Below are positions 6,801 through 13,538 of a DNA stretch of 19,559 nucleotides, piece by piece. Under the pieces are notes generated by a model. It had not been told where the DNA came from, did no database searches, and worked only from the letters and a program-made list of their open reading frames with translations. This DNA is from an uncultured Oscillospiraceae bacterium (GTDB taxonomy: Bacteria > Bacillota > Clostridia > Oscillospirales > Oscillospiraceae), in contig CARXAY010000003.1 in assembly GCA_949093475.1 (NCBI GenBank), forward strand, positions 1 to 19,559, given 5' to 3'. A program made the position numbers and the translations under genes. Each line of letters begins with the position of its first letter. The stretch's first letter is position 1.

Positions 6801-7736
6801 TTACCCAAACACCGTCTCCGCTGCCGGACGCTGACAGTCCTCCGGGGCGTAACGCCAGCGCTGCAAAACCCCTTTGGTATGAAAGTAGGTCAGCGGTTCG
6901 GGGCTTTCCAACGGCGCAAGGTGGGCGATTAGGAGCAGCTTGATCTTCATCTGGCTGGGTAGGATGGACTTGATATACACCGACACCCGTTCCCCCTCCG
7001 CATAGCCCGGACGAGGCTCCGCCAGACCGGAGAGGTTGGGCAAAAGTTCCACGAAAAAACCGTAATCCTTGATGCTGCGGATATAACCGGGCACGGTCAT
7101 GCCGGAGGTGAACAGCGCGGCGTTTTCCTCCCAAGTGCCCAGAAGCTCCTTGTGGGACAGGATCACACGTTTTTTCCCCGCGTCCAGCCCCGTCACCACG
7201 GCGTAAATGCTCTGGCCCACTCGAAACCGACAGCTTGGGTGGGGAAGACGGGAAACAGAGATATTTTCAATGCCGATCATGGATGGAACGCCGCATCCCA
7301 CGTCTACAAATGCCCCAAACGGCTCTAAATGGGTAACAGCAGCAGAGATGATCTGCCCGGGACGGAAGGCAGAAAAAATATGCTCCAGCGCCATTGCCTG
7401 CGCCTGACAGCGGGAGAGAATAGGCCGCACAACGCCGTCTGATCGTTCCTCGAAGCCGGTGACCAAAAACGAGACCGGCTTTCCCACCCGGGAAAGAATG
7501 GCGATCTCACGGGTCGAGCCTTCCGCTACACCGAGGGCCGCCTCGTCTCTGGGAATCACACCCCAGAACGGGCCAAGCCGGACATTTAGATTGCGTTCCG
7601 GATCGCAGGACACCGCCGTTCCCTCCAAGATCTGGCACGCTTTCTGGGCGCGGCGCAGACCCTCCATAGTGGCGCAGGCCTCCAGATTCTCTGCGCGGCC
7701 GAGCAGACTTCCTTCTGGGAGACAGACGGTTTTCAT
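6801..7736 (-). CDS. S1-domain RNA-binding protein
   Basis: A 311-residue protein with two clear S1 (OB-fold) units. One lies at about 125-195 (RPGQIISAAVTHLEPFGAFVDV, ending GKKRVILSHKELL). The other lies at about 210-270 (SGMTVPGYIRSIKDYGFFVEL). A weaker, possibly degenerate unit lies at about 37-110. It is shorter than ribosomal protein S1 and resembles the stand-alone S1 proteins of Clostridia, which are thought to bind RNA or ribosomes. The start at 7736 is preferred because GAAGGG lies about 11 bases upstream; the ATG at 7745 is only 2 bases from it. An open frame reaches 7916, but the extra residues are low-quality and cross into the divergent gene. No promoter is certain in the shared upstream region. 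No terminator separates it from the opposing gene. Confidence 0.85.
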   Translation of the reverse strand: MKTVCLPEGSLLGRAENLEACATMEGLRRAQKACQILEGTAVSCDPERNLNVRLGPFWGVIPRDEAALGVAEGSTREIAILSRVGKPVSFLVTGFEERSDGVVRPILSRCQAQAMALEHIFSAFRPGQIISAAVTHLEPFGAFVDVGCGVPSMIGIENISVSRLPHPSCRFRVGQSIYAVVTGLDAGKKRVILSHKELLGTWEENAALFTSGMTVPGYIRSIKDYGFFVELLPNLSGLAEPRPGYAEGERVSVYIKSILPSQMKIKLLLIAHLAPLESPEPLTYFHTKGVLQRWRYAPEDCQRPAAETVFG

Positions 7737-7773
7737 TGCGATCATTTCCCTTCTTTTTACAGATAGGGGAGTA

Positions 7774-7801
7774 TATGCCGCAACGGTGGAACAGTTGCAT
7801 A
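7774..7801. repeat. Imperfect inverted repeat in the DUF951-hisC / S1 divergent region
   Basis: TATGCCGCAAC (7774-7784) can pair with GTTGCATA (7794-7801), with three unpaired bases and a 9-base loop. It lies just before the DUF951 ribosome site and between two divergent starts. It could be an operator or a leader hairpin. I found no convincing promoter pair here on either strand. Confidence 0.25.
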
Positions 7802-7821
7802 AGAAATCAGGAGGCGACGGT

Positions 7822-8013
7822 ATGGACGTACTTGTGGGCGATGTTTTGGTGATGAAAAAGCCCCACCCCTGCGGCAGCAGGGAATGGAAGGTGACAAGAG
7901 TGGGAATGGACTTCAAGATGGTGTGCGCCGGCTGCGGCCATCAGGTGATGATCCCCCGCAGCAAGGTGGAAAAGAACATCAAAAAGATATGGCGAGACGG
8001 GGTGGAGGTATGA
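7822..8013 (+). CDS. Small conserved protein, DUF951 family
   Basis: A 63-residue protein of the DUF951 family, common in Firmicutes and of unknown role. The visible signature is KKPHPCGSREWKVTRVG (12-28), then CAGCGH (35-40) and QVMIPRSKVEKNIKK. C17, C35, C38 and H40 could form a zinc site; that is inference. The start is set by AGGAGG about 6 bases upstream. The stop TGA overlaps the hisC start as ATGA, so hisC translation probably depends on it. An open frame extends upstream to 7459, but that part is antisense to the S1 gene and has no family match. Confidence 0.9.
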   Translation: MDVLVGDVLVMKKPHPCGSREWKVTRVGMDFKMVCAGCGHQVMIPRSKVEKNIKKIWRDGVEV

Positions 8014-9074
8014 AGGAATTTTGGAGCAAGCGGGTGCGGGACATGATCCCCTATGTTCCCGGGGAACAGCCCAAGGATCGCAAGTTTATCAAGCTGAACA
8101 CCAATGAAAATCCCTATCCACCCTCCCCAAAGGTTCTTGAGGCGGCCAAGGCAGCCGCAGGTGAGGCTTTGCGGCTATACCCTGATCCAGAATGCTTGGC
8201 CCTGCGCCAAGCCATTGCCGCACGGGCCGGGCTTGACCCGTCTCAGGTGTTTTGCGGCAATGGCTCGGATGAAATACTGTCCTTTGCCTTCCAAGCGTTT
8301 TTTGACAAGGAAAGCCCCATTACATTCCCTGATATTACGTATAGTTTTTACGAGGTGTATGTAAAGTATTTGGACTTAACAGAAAGTCTCATCCCCTTAA
8401 ACGAGGACTTTTCCCTCCCTGTGGAGCGTTTTATCAGCGAGCCATCCGGCGGGGTGGTGATCGCCAACCCTAACGCCCCTACCGGACAGGCCGTTTCGCT
8501 GGATGAACTGCGGCGTATTCTGAACGGAAACCGGGAGCAGGTGGTCATTGTCGACGAAGCCTACATCGACTTTGGCGGGGACAGCGCTGTGGGTCTAATT
8601 AACGAATATCCCAACCTTCTGGTGGTTCAAACGGCGTCCAAATCCCGTTCTTTGGCGGGACTGCGGGTAGGCTGGGCCTTAGGAAATACCAATCTGATCG
8701 CGGCAATGTGCTGTGTGCGGGATTCCATCAACTCCTATACCGTAGACCGCATCGCCCAAGCGGCGGCGGCCGCCGCGCTGGAAGACACCGCTTACTTTGA
8801 CCAGACCCGCAGAGCCATCATGCGCACACGAGAAAAGGCTCTAATGCGGCTTCAGGAGCTGGGCTTTCAGGCCGCACCCTCCAAGGCCAACTTTCTCTTT
8901 GCCCGTCATCCCAAGCTGGCGGGGAAGGTAGTATTTCAAGGGCTGCGGGAGCGGGGGATCTTGGTTCGCCGGTGGGATCAGCCAAGGATCGAAGACTATC
9001 TGCGTATCTCTGTTGGCACAGAGGAGGAAATGGATACTTTGTGCGCGGCATTGAGAGAGATCGTATCTGGTTGA
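8010..9074 (+). CDS. hisC: Histidinol-phosphate aminotransferase
   Basis: Fold-type I PLP aminotransferase that converts imidazole-acetol phosphate and glutamate to histidinol phosphate and 2-oxoglutarate in histidine synthesis. The 354 residues fit the family. KLNTNENPYPPSP is at 28-40, the cofactor phosphate site CGNGSDEI at 82-89 and NPNAPTG at 153-159. Asp182 and Tyr185 lie in VDEAYIDF. The Schiff-base Lys211 is in ASKSRSLAGLRVG, followed by the substrate-binding Arg in YLRISVG near 332. The start ATG overlaps the DUF951 stop. No other his genes are in the window, so this copy stands alone. A related broad-range aromatic aminotransferase is possible. Confidence 0.92.
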   Translation: MKEFWSKRVRDMIPYVPGEQPKDRKFIKLNTNENPYPPSPKVLEAAKAAAGEALRLYPDPECLALRQAIAARAGLDPSQVFCGNGSDEILSFAFQAFFDKESPITFPDITYSFYEVYVKYLDLTESLIPLNEDFSLPVERFISEPSGGVVIANPNAPTGQAVSLDELRRILNGNREQVVIVDEAYIDFGGDSAVGLINEYPNLLVVQTASKSRSLAGLRVGWALGNTNLIAAMCCVRDSINSYTVDRIAQAAAAAALEDTAYFDQTRRAIMRTREKALMRLQELGFQAAPSKANFLFARHPKLAGKVVFQGLRERGILVRRWDQPRIEDYLRISVGTEEEMDTLCAALREIVSG

Positions 9075-9103
9075 GAGGTGTCACCCGGACTGTGGCAAGG
9101 GCA

Positions 9104-9144
9104 TACCATGAGAGTGGTAGGCGCGTAAAGCTCGTCGACGCGCC
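9104..9144 (+). promoter_or_regulatory. Two adjacent small hairpins upstream of the Cys-rich gene
   Basis: TACCA/TGGTA (9104-9108 with 9115-9119) is followed at once by GGCGCG/CGCGCC (9120-9125 with 9139-9144). No T-run follows either hairpin. They sit in the 102-base gap after hisC, ahead of the ribosome site GGGAGGT. They may be leader structure or operator halves. Confidence 0.3.
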
Positions 9145-9176
9145 CCATCCACTTTCAATATTGGGAGGTCAATGCC

Positions 9177-10019
9177 ATGGCTGATTTTGTCATGCCCGGC
9201 TGCGCACAGGATAACGACGCCTGTTTGCGTGATGCCGTATGCGTACACACCAGAAAAATTTTCGACTCCTGCCGGGATAAGGACTGCGCGGAGGATCTGC
9301 GCTTCTATCCGGCTCAGGGTTGTCAGGAGGTTATCGACAAAGCCATCAGCATCAAGCCCGGCACTGCCGAGCTGCTGTATGTCTACATCGATGTGGAGCC
9401 GGTGGGCTTTAACCGGGGCTACTATACCGTGGACGCCCGGTACTTCTACAAGGTGACCGCCGACGCCTTTGTGGGTGCGGCTTGCCCCGTCACCATCTGC
9501 GGGCTGGCTACTTTCAACAAGCGCGTCATTCTCTTCGGCAGCGAAGGGAGCGCCAAGGTCTTCTCGTCCGACTACGCCAAGGGCTGTTTGGACAAACAGG
9601 CCGCTGTGCGGAGCAATCTCCCTGTGGCCTATGTGGAAGCCGTTGATCCTATCCTGCTCAACATGAAGCTGGTGGACACCTGCGAATGCAAGGTTTGCGA
9701 CTGCGACCTCTGCGAGGTACCGGCCTGCGTGTGTAACTGCTTCGGGTGCGATATCGACTACACCGGCGGCGGTAAGCGCATCTATCTTACCTTGGGCCAG
9801 TTTTCCATCATTCGTCTGGAGCGGGACACCCAGCTGCTCATCCCGGTGTATGATTATTGTATGCCGGAGAAGGAGTGCGAGGGTTCCAGCGACGCCGATC
9901 CCTGCAGCATCTTCCGGCAGGTGGAGTTCCCTGTCAATGAGTTCTTCCCCCCCAACACCTTTGACTGCCCGAAGGACGGTCAGGACGATCAGAATTGTGG
10001 CTGCGGTTGCGGCTGCTGA
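9177..10019 (+). CDS. Cysteine-rich conserved clostridial protein of unknown function
   Basis: This 280-residue protein carries 26 cysteines. Nine of them lie within residues 169-191 in CxC, CxxC and longer spacings. Four more end the protein as CGCGCGC after N273, the last residue being Cys280. The opening SCRDKDCAEDLR (31-42) I recall from conserved hypothetical proteins of spore-forming Clostridia, unverified. Two strand-rich parts frame the cysteine cluster: about 60-135 (AELLYVYIDVEPVGFNRGYYTVD, RVILFGSEGSAKVFSS) and about 200-228 (RIYLTLGQFSIIRLE). There is no signal peptide or membrane segment. Metal binding, or disulfide cross-linking in a spore layer, are inferences. The start has GGGAGGT 6-7 bases upstream. 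A terminator follows the stop by 26 bases. Confidence 0.85.
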   Translation: MADFVMPGCAQDNDACLRDAVCVHTRKIFDSCRDKDCAEDLRFYPAQGCQEVIDKAISIKPGTAELLYVYIDVEPVGFNRGYYTVDARYFYKVTADAFVGAACPVTICGLATFNKRVILFGSEGSAKVFSSDYAKGCLDKQAAVRSNLPVAYVEAVDPILLNMKLVDTCECKVCDCDLCEVPACVCNCFGCDIDYTGGGKRIYLTLGQFSIIRLERDTQLLIPVYDYCMPEKECEGSSDADPCSIFRQVEFPVNEFFPPNTFDCPKDGQDDQNCGCGCGC

Positions 10020-10045
10020 ATCCTTTCAGATCAAAACAGCAAAAG

Positions 10046-10079
10046 GCGGCCCGCTGCAAATGCAGCGGGCCGCTTCTTA
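10046..10079. terminator. Bidirectional intrinsic terminator
   Basis: A perfect 13-bp GC-rich stem: GCGGCCCGCTGCA (10046-10058) pairs with TGCAGCGGGCCGC (10061-10073). It is followed by TTCTT on the plus strand and, on the minus strand, by CTTTTGCTGTTTTG. It separates the converging Cys-rich gene and anti-sigma gene and can serve both. Confidence 0.88.
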
Positions 10080-10090
10080 TATTCGATATT

Positions 10091-11200
10091 TTAGGGAAGA
10101 ACGACCACCAAGCCGTGTTGCGCGGATGAGGACACATCTGTGCCGGTCATGCGAAGGGTAAAGTCTACCTCGCTGCTTTTCAGCTCTTCCGACAGAGCAA
10201 AAAAGGCGGCGCTGGGAAGCTCATACCATATTTCGCCGTTGTCCTGAAGCTGCGCGGGATAGTCATTGAGGAGCCCGCCGTCCTTCAAAGTCAGGATGCC
10301 GCAGTAAACAGGGGATGCGGATTCCTGAACAAACAGTGCGGCTGGTACATTTTCACCGTCGGCCAATTCGGGGTGCGGCTCTGGAACTTCCTCGTCAAAA
10401 GCTACAATGCCAAAGGCACGGGTCTCCTCACTTCCATCTTCGGTAGGCACCGCTTGCTTCGGAGCGGAAAAAGCCATACGCGCCGAAGCCATCAAGGGAA
10501 GGGAATCGCTGTTTTCCTGACCTTGGTATGCACTGGCTTCCGCGCCCATATCCATCTCGTCCGCAACGCTGATGGCATCTGTGTCGTACGTCACTGTGCT
10601 GCTTTCTTCTGTCGCTTTTTGAGTGCTTTTGACACTGTCTAAGGAGGGGCTCGTCGGCGCGGCATTTACATCTACGATGTCATTTTTGACAGCGTCAGGC
10701 AGTAGCGCGGCGGGGGAGGGAGTCAAGCCCACAAGATTGGCGGGAGAGGTTTCCGGGATATTTGCGGTGGTAGGAACGGGGAGCTCTTCATCCAGAGAAG
10801 TCTTGCCGTTGTCCGAATCTCTGTATTCCGTCTGGCTGGGAAGCGTGGTGTCTCCTGTAGAGGGGGAAACGGCGAGCCGGGGAAGATGCCATGCCGCCAA
10901 CGCCACCAGCGCAAACGAAGCCGCCATTGCAGTCCAGCGCCGCCAGTGGATTGGAATGACTTTTCCCTTCTGGAGAGCGGTTTCTTGCGCGGGCAGGTTT
11001 TGCAGGATCTGTTCGCGTAGGGCAGAGGGTGGCGTGGCATCCAGTCCTTCACAGGCGGTGTGGATAGCGGTCAACTCCTCCAACAAGGCCCGGCAGGCGC
11101 TGCATTGGGCCAGATGGCGGTCTAATTGGGCCGCTTGATCGGCGGTCAGCTCGCCGTCCAGCTTGGCAGATATCAGCTCAATGGCAGTTTCACAGGTCAT
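10091..11200 (-). CDS. Membrane anti-sigma factor with zinc-binding (ZAS) domain
   Basis: Likely partner of the ECF sigma factor encoded just upstream. From the chosen start the protein has 369 residues. The cytosolic zinc-type anti-sigma domain carries Cys3, then His29, Cys33 and Cys36 in the HxxxCxxC pattern. A single membrane helix spans about 89-108. Outside the membrane there is a Ser/Thr/Pro-rich linker (about 112-215) and a C-terminal domain (about 270-369) that I do not recognise. The start at 11200 is preferred because AAGGAGG lies 8 bases upstream. An in-frame ATG at 11233 overlaps the sigma stop as ATGA and would add 11 residues. The outer part is far larger than in RsiW-type proteins and may sense a surface signal. 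Confidence 0.88.
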   Translation of the reverse strand: MTCETAIELISAKLDGELTADQAAQLDRHLAQCSACRALLEELTAIHTACEGLDATPPSALREQILQNLPAQETALQKGKVIPIHWRRWTAMAASFALVALAAWHLPRLAVSPSTGDTTLPSQTEYRDSDNGKTSLDEELPVPTTANIPETSPANLVGLTPSPAALLPDAVKNDIVDVNAAPTSPSLDSVKSTQKATEESSTVTYDTDAISVADEMDMGAEASAYQGQENSDSLPLMASARMAFSAPKQAVPTEDGSEETRAFGIVAFDEEVPEPHPELADGENVPAALFVQESASPVYCGILTLKDGGLLNDYPAQLQDNGEIWYELPSAAFFALSEELKSSEVDFTLRMTGTDVSSSAQHGLVVVLP

Positions 11201-11229
11201 AGGCCGGGCCTCCTTTCTTAACAATCTGT

Positions 11230-11823
11230 TCATATAGACGCGGCGGAATAGGAAAAGTTCCCATCCTCAAGCAGAATTTTCCGCAGGGCCAGCCGGGCTC
11301 TGGAAATGCGGGATTTTACCGTCCCTTCCTCAATGCTGAGCACCTCCGCGATCTCCCCGTAGCTCAAGCCATTCAGTTCCCGGAGAACCAACACCTCGCG
11401 ATGCTCGTCCGAGAGTTTGGACAAGCCACGGTGGACGGCCTCTTGAAGCTCCCGCCGTTCCGCTTCGCTCTGGGGCGTGAAGCGGTGGTCGGGAATGTCC
11501 AAGACCCGCTGTTCCTCCTCGTCCTCCACGGACAGGGAGGAGACCGCAACACTGCGGCGGCGCTTTTCTTTGCGGAGAAAGTCAATGGTGGCATTGGTCG
11601 CCAAGCGGTAGAGCCATGTAGAAAACTTGCTGTCCTGATGAAAGGAGGGAAGCCCCCGCCAAGCGTTGAAGAAGGTTTCCTGCGTCAGCTCCATGGCGTC
11701 CTCCGGAGAGCCGGTCAGGCGCAAGGTGAGACCGTAGACCTTGCCCTGATGGGCATCCAACAGTTGGGCAAAGGCGTCCTCATCCCCCTGTTGGGCTTTG
11801 GCAATCAAATCGGCTTCGGTCAT
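11230..11823 (-). CDS. RNA polymerase ECF sigma factor
   Basis: A 197-residue sigma-70 family factor of the extracytoplasmic-function type. Region 2 (about 20-88) contains the core-binding and -10-recognising stretch ELTQETFFNAWRGLPSF, then FSTWLYRLATNATIDFLRK. A charged linker (89-122) leads to region 4 (about 124-184), with the helix-turn-helix SYGEIAEVLSIEEGTVKSRI. Regions 1 and 3 are absent, as expected for ECF. A GAGGTG site lies 7 bases before the ATG. It is followed by its anti-sigma gene with overlapping frames, the standard arrangement in which the anti-sigma holds the factor at the membrane until a signal arrives. dusB lies 39 bases upstream on the same strand. I could not identify an autoregulated ECF promoter. 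Confidence 0.95.
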   Translation of the reverse strand: MTEADLIAKAQQGDEDAFAQLLDAHQGKVYGLTLRLTGSPEDAMELTQETFFNAWRGLPSFHQDSKFSTWLYRLATNATIDFLRKEKRRRSVAVSSLSVEDEEEQRVLDIPDHRFTPQSEAERRELQEAVHRGLSKLSDEHREVLVLRELNGLSYGEIAEVLSIEEGTVKSRISRARLALRKILLEDGNFSYSAASI

Positions 11824-11862
11824 GTGGTCTCACCTCGTTTCTTTGGTAAAATCGCGATCCCG

Positions 11863-12834
11863 TCAGGACAGGTCGTGCAAGATCCCTTTTGTGCAGCGTT
11901 CCAGATCCTCCAGCGTTTGCGCCTTGCAGAGTTCGGCTTTCCAATAGCCGGAGTGGGGAACGCCCTTCAAATACCAAGCATAGTGCCGTCGGGCTTCCAG
12001 ACAGGCGATCTTTTCTCCCTTGGCCTCCATGGCAAGGCGAAACTGCTCCATTGCGGTGTCGCACCGCTCCTGCAGGGTAGGAGGAGGCGGAAGCGGCCGG
12101 CCGTCCAGCACAGCGAGGGCATCGCGGAATATCCAAGGGTTTCCAAATACGCCGCGGCCCACCATTGCCATGTCCGCGCCGGTATACCGCAGAATATGGG
12201 CGGCATCCTCGCCGGAAAAGATATCGCCGTTGGCCATCACTGGGATATCCAGAGCCGCCTTCACGGCGCGGATGGCGTTCCAGTCCGCCCGCCCGGCATA
12301 CATCTGCGTTCTGGTGCGGCCGTGAACGGCCACCGCTGCCACACCGGCATCCTGAAGCGCCAAGGCCACCTCAACGCAGTTGACACTGCCCTTGTCCCAG
12401 CCTGTGCGGAGCTTGACCGTCACCGGGACGCCCTTTGCGCCGCAGATCACGGCCTGAGCCACCCGGGCGGCCAGCGCGGGGTCACGCATCAGTGCGGAAC
12501 CGTCCCCGCTTTTGACGACTTTTGGAACAGGACATCCCATGTTGATATCCAAAATGTCTGGCCGGGCCTTCTCCAAAACAATGGCGGCGGCTTCCTCCAT
12601 ACAGCCGGGATCGCTTCCGAAAAGCTGGACGGCGGCAGGGTGTTCGTCAGAAGCCAACTGCATCAGCGGGATGGATTTTTTGTCCTGATAGCACAGAGCC
12701 TTGGCGCTGACCATCTCGGTGACGGTATAGGCCGCCCCCATTCTGCGGCAAATGGTACGGAAGGCCAGATCTGTTACTCCGGCCATAGGAGCAAGCGCCA
12801 GAGGAGCGGCGATCTCTACTGCGCCGATCTTCAT
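11863..12834 (-). CDS. dusB: tRNA-dihydrouridine synthase, DusB type
   Basis: FMN enzyme that reduces specific uridines in the tRNA D-loop to dihydrouridine using NADPH. The 323 residues match the family. PMAGVTD (16-22) binds FMN. The catalytic Cys101 is in NMGCPVPKVV. Lys141 lies in KLRTGW and His171 in HGRTR, both substrate/FMN contacts. NGDI (202-205) and GRG (226-228) hold the FMN phosphate. An AAGGGGG site precedes the ATG by about 8 bases. Which uridine is modified is not visible. In Firmicutes this gene often sits in mixed neighbourhoods. Here it may be co-transcribed with the sigma/anti-sigma pair, which starts only 39 bases downstream. Confidence 0.94.
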   Translation of the reverse strand: MKIGAVEIAAPLALAPMAGVTDLAFRTICRRMGAAYTVTEMVSAKALCYQDKKSIPLMQLASDEHPAAVQLFGSDPGCMEEAAAIVLEKARPDILDINMGCPVPKVVKSGDGSALMRDPALAARVAQAVICGAKGVPVTVKLRTGWDKGSVNCVEVALALQDAGVAAVAVHGRTRTQMYAGRADWNAIRAVKAALDIPVMANGDIFSGEDAAHILRYTGADMAMVGRGVFGNPWIFRDALAVLDGRPLPPPPTLQERCDTAMEQFRLAMEAKGEKIACLEARRHYAWYLKGVPHSGYWKAELCKAQTLEDLERCTKGILHDLS

Positions 12835-12875
12835 CGCAAATCCCCCTTGACCATTGAAATAGCGTATACTTGTTC

Positions 12876-12904
12876 ATCTTAGCATACCTTCGACATTTTG
12901 GCAA
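12876..12904 (-). promoter_or_regulatory. Predicted promoter of dusB
   Basis: On the minus strand TTGCCA (12899-12904), a 17-base spacer, then TAAGAT (12876-12881) with an extended -10 TG one base before it. The predicted start near 12869 gives a leader of about 35 bases. Confidence 0.55.
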
Positions 12905-12923
12905 GAAGCAGGTGGGGATTGGC

Positions 12924-12952
12924 TTGAGTTTACAGCGAAAAACGCCTAAAAT
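12924..12952 (+). promoter_or_regulatory. Predicted promoter of the SLOG gene
   Basis: TTGAGT (12924-12929), a 17-base spacer, then TAAAAT (12947-12952). The predicted start near 12959 leaves about 18 bases before the ATG at 12977, including AAAGGAGGG (12962-12970). It diverges from the dusB promoter; the two -35 boxes are 19 bases apart. Confidence 0.6.
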
Positions 12953-12976
12953 AGCGGAAAGAAAGGAGGGGGCGGT

Positions 12977-13504
12977 ATGGAGCTGACAGCGGGGTTTGAC
13001 CGCGCCATCACCTGTGCATTTACCGGACACCGCCCCCGTGCCCTTCCTTGGGGAGTCAACGAGGGAGACCCCCGATGTCTGGCGGCAAAGGAGCGGCTGG
13101 ATGAGGCGGTGGTGAGAGCCTATGAGCTGGGCTACCGTCACTTTATCTGTGGCATGGCGCAGGGGGCTGACCTCTATTTCGGAGAGGCGGTGGCACGCCT
13201 GCGGCTGATCCATCCCGATCTGACGCTGGAGGGAGCAGTGCCCTTCCCCGAGCAGCGCAAACGCTGGCCCTTGTCGGATCAGCGGAGGTATTACGACCTG
13301 TTGGACAGGTGCGACATGGAAACGCTGATCCAGCAGAGCTATACGCCCCAGTGTATGCACCGGCGCAATCGGTATATGGTGGATCACTCCTCCCGGCTGA
13401 TCGCTTTGTATAACGGGAGGGGAGAACGGGGAGGAACTCTTTCTACGCTTCATTATGCCATGGAACAGGGCGTGGAGATTGACATTATAGAGATATTAGA
13501 TTAA
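12977..13504 (+). CDS. SLOG-fold protein, DUF1273/YpsA-like
   Basis: A 175-residue protein of the YpsA/DUF1273 branch of the SLOG superfamily (Rossmann-like folds thought to bind nucleotides or nucleotide-derived ligands). FTGHRP at 15-20 is the family opening motif. CGMAQGADLYFGE (58-70) is the glycine-rich ligand loop. RNRYMVDHSSRLIALYNG (130-147) and GGTLSTLHYA (152-161) complete the pattern. In B. subtilis YpsA affects cell division, but the molecular activity is unknown to me. Its own promoter and an AAAGGAGGG site support the start. Its 3' end carries the predicted carA promoter, so reading through this gene may add to carAB expression. Confidence 0.88.
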   Translation: MELTAGFDRAITCAFTGHRPRALPWGVNEGDPRCLAAKERLDEAVVRAYELGYRHFICGMAQGADLYFGEAVARLRLIHPDLTLEGAVPFPEQRKRWPLSDQRRYYDLLDRCDMETLIQQSYTPQCMHRRNRYMVDHSSRLIALYNGRGERGGTLSTLHYAMEQGVEIDIIEILD

Positions 13505-13507
13505 AAT
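13479..13507 (+). promoter_or_regulatory. Predicted sigma-A promoter of the carAB-guaA operon
   Basis: A perfect -35 TTGACA (13479-13484), a 17-base spacer, then TAAAAT (13502-13507). The -10 box begins on the stop codon of the SLOG gene. The predicted start near 13514 gives a leader of about 25 bases, too short for a PyrR-type attenuator or other leader control. Confidence 0.78.
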
Positions 13508-13538
13508 ATAAAAAATCGGCAGAGAGGAGGTGGACGCC

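Noticed and set aside
7737..7916. N-terminal extension of the S1 protein
   Set aside because: The extra 60 residues overlap the divergent DUF951 gene, look unlike coding sequence for the family, and the better ribosome site lies downstream.
11401..12882. Open frame of 493 codons on the plus strand
   Set aside because: It lies antisense to the sigma factor and dusB, both with complete motifs. It has no ribosome site of note and its protein shows no family pattern. Long antisense frames are common in GC-rich coding DNA.
13505..13538. PyrR-type attenuator before carA
   Set aside because: The leader is about 25 bases with no alternative hairpins, so such control is not possible here.
13530..13538. 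GTG start for carA
   Set aside because: It overlaps the end of the ribosome site; the ATG nine bases later has correct spacing and gives the normal family N-terminus.
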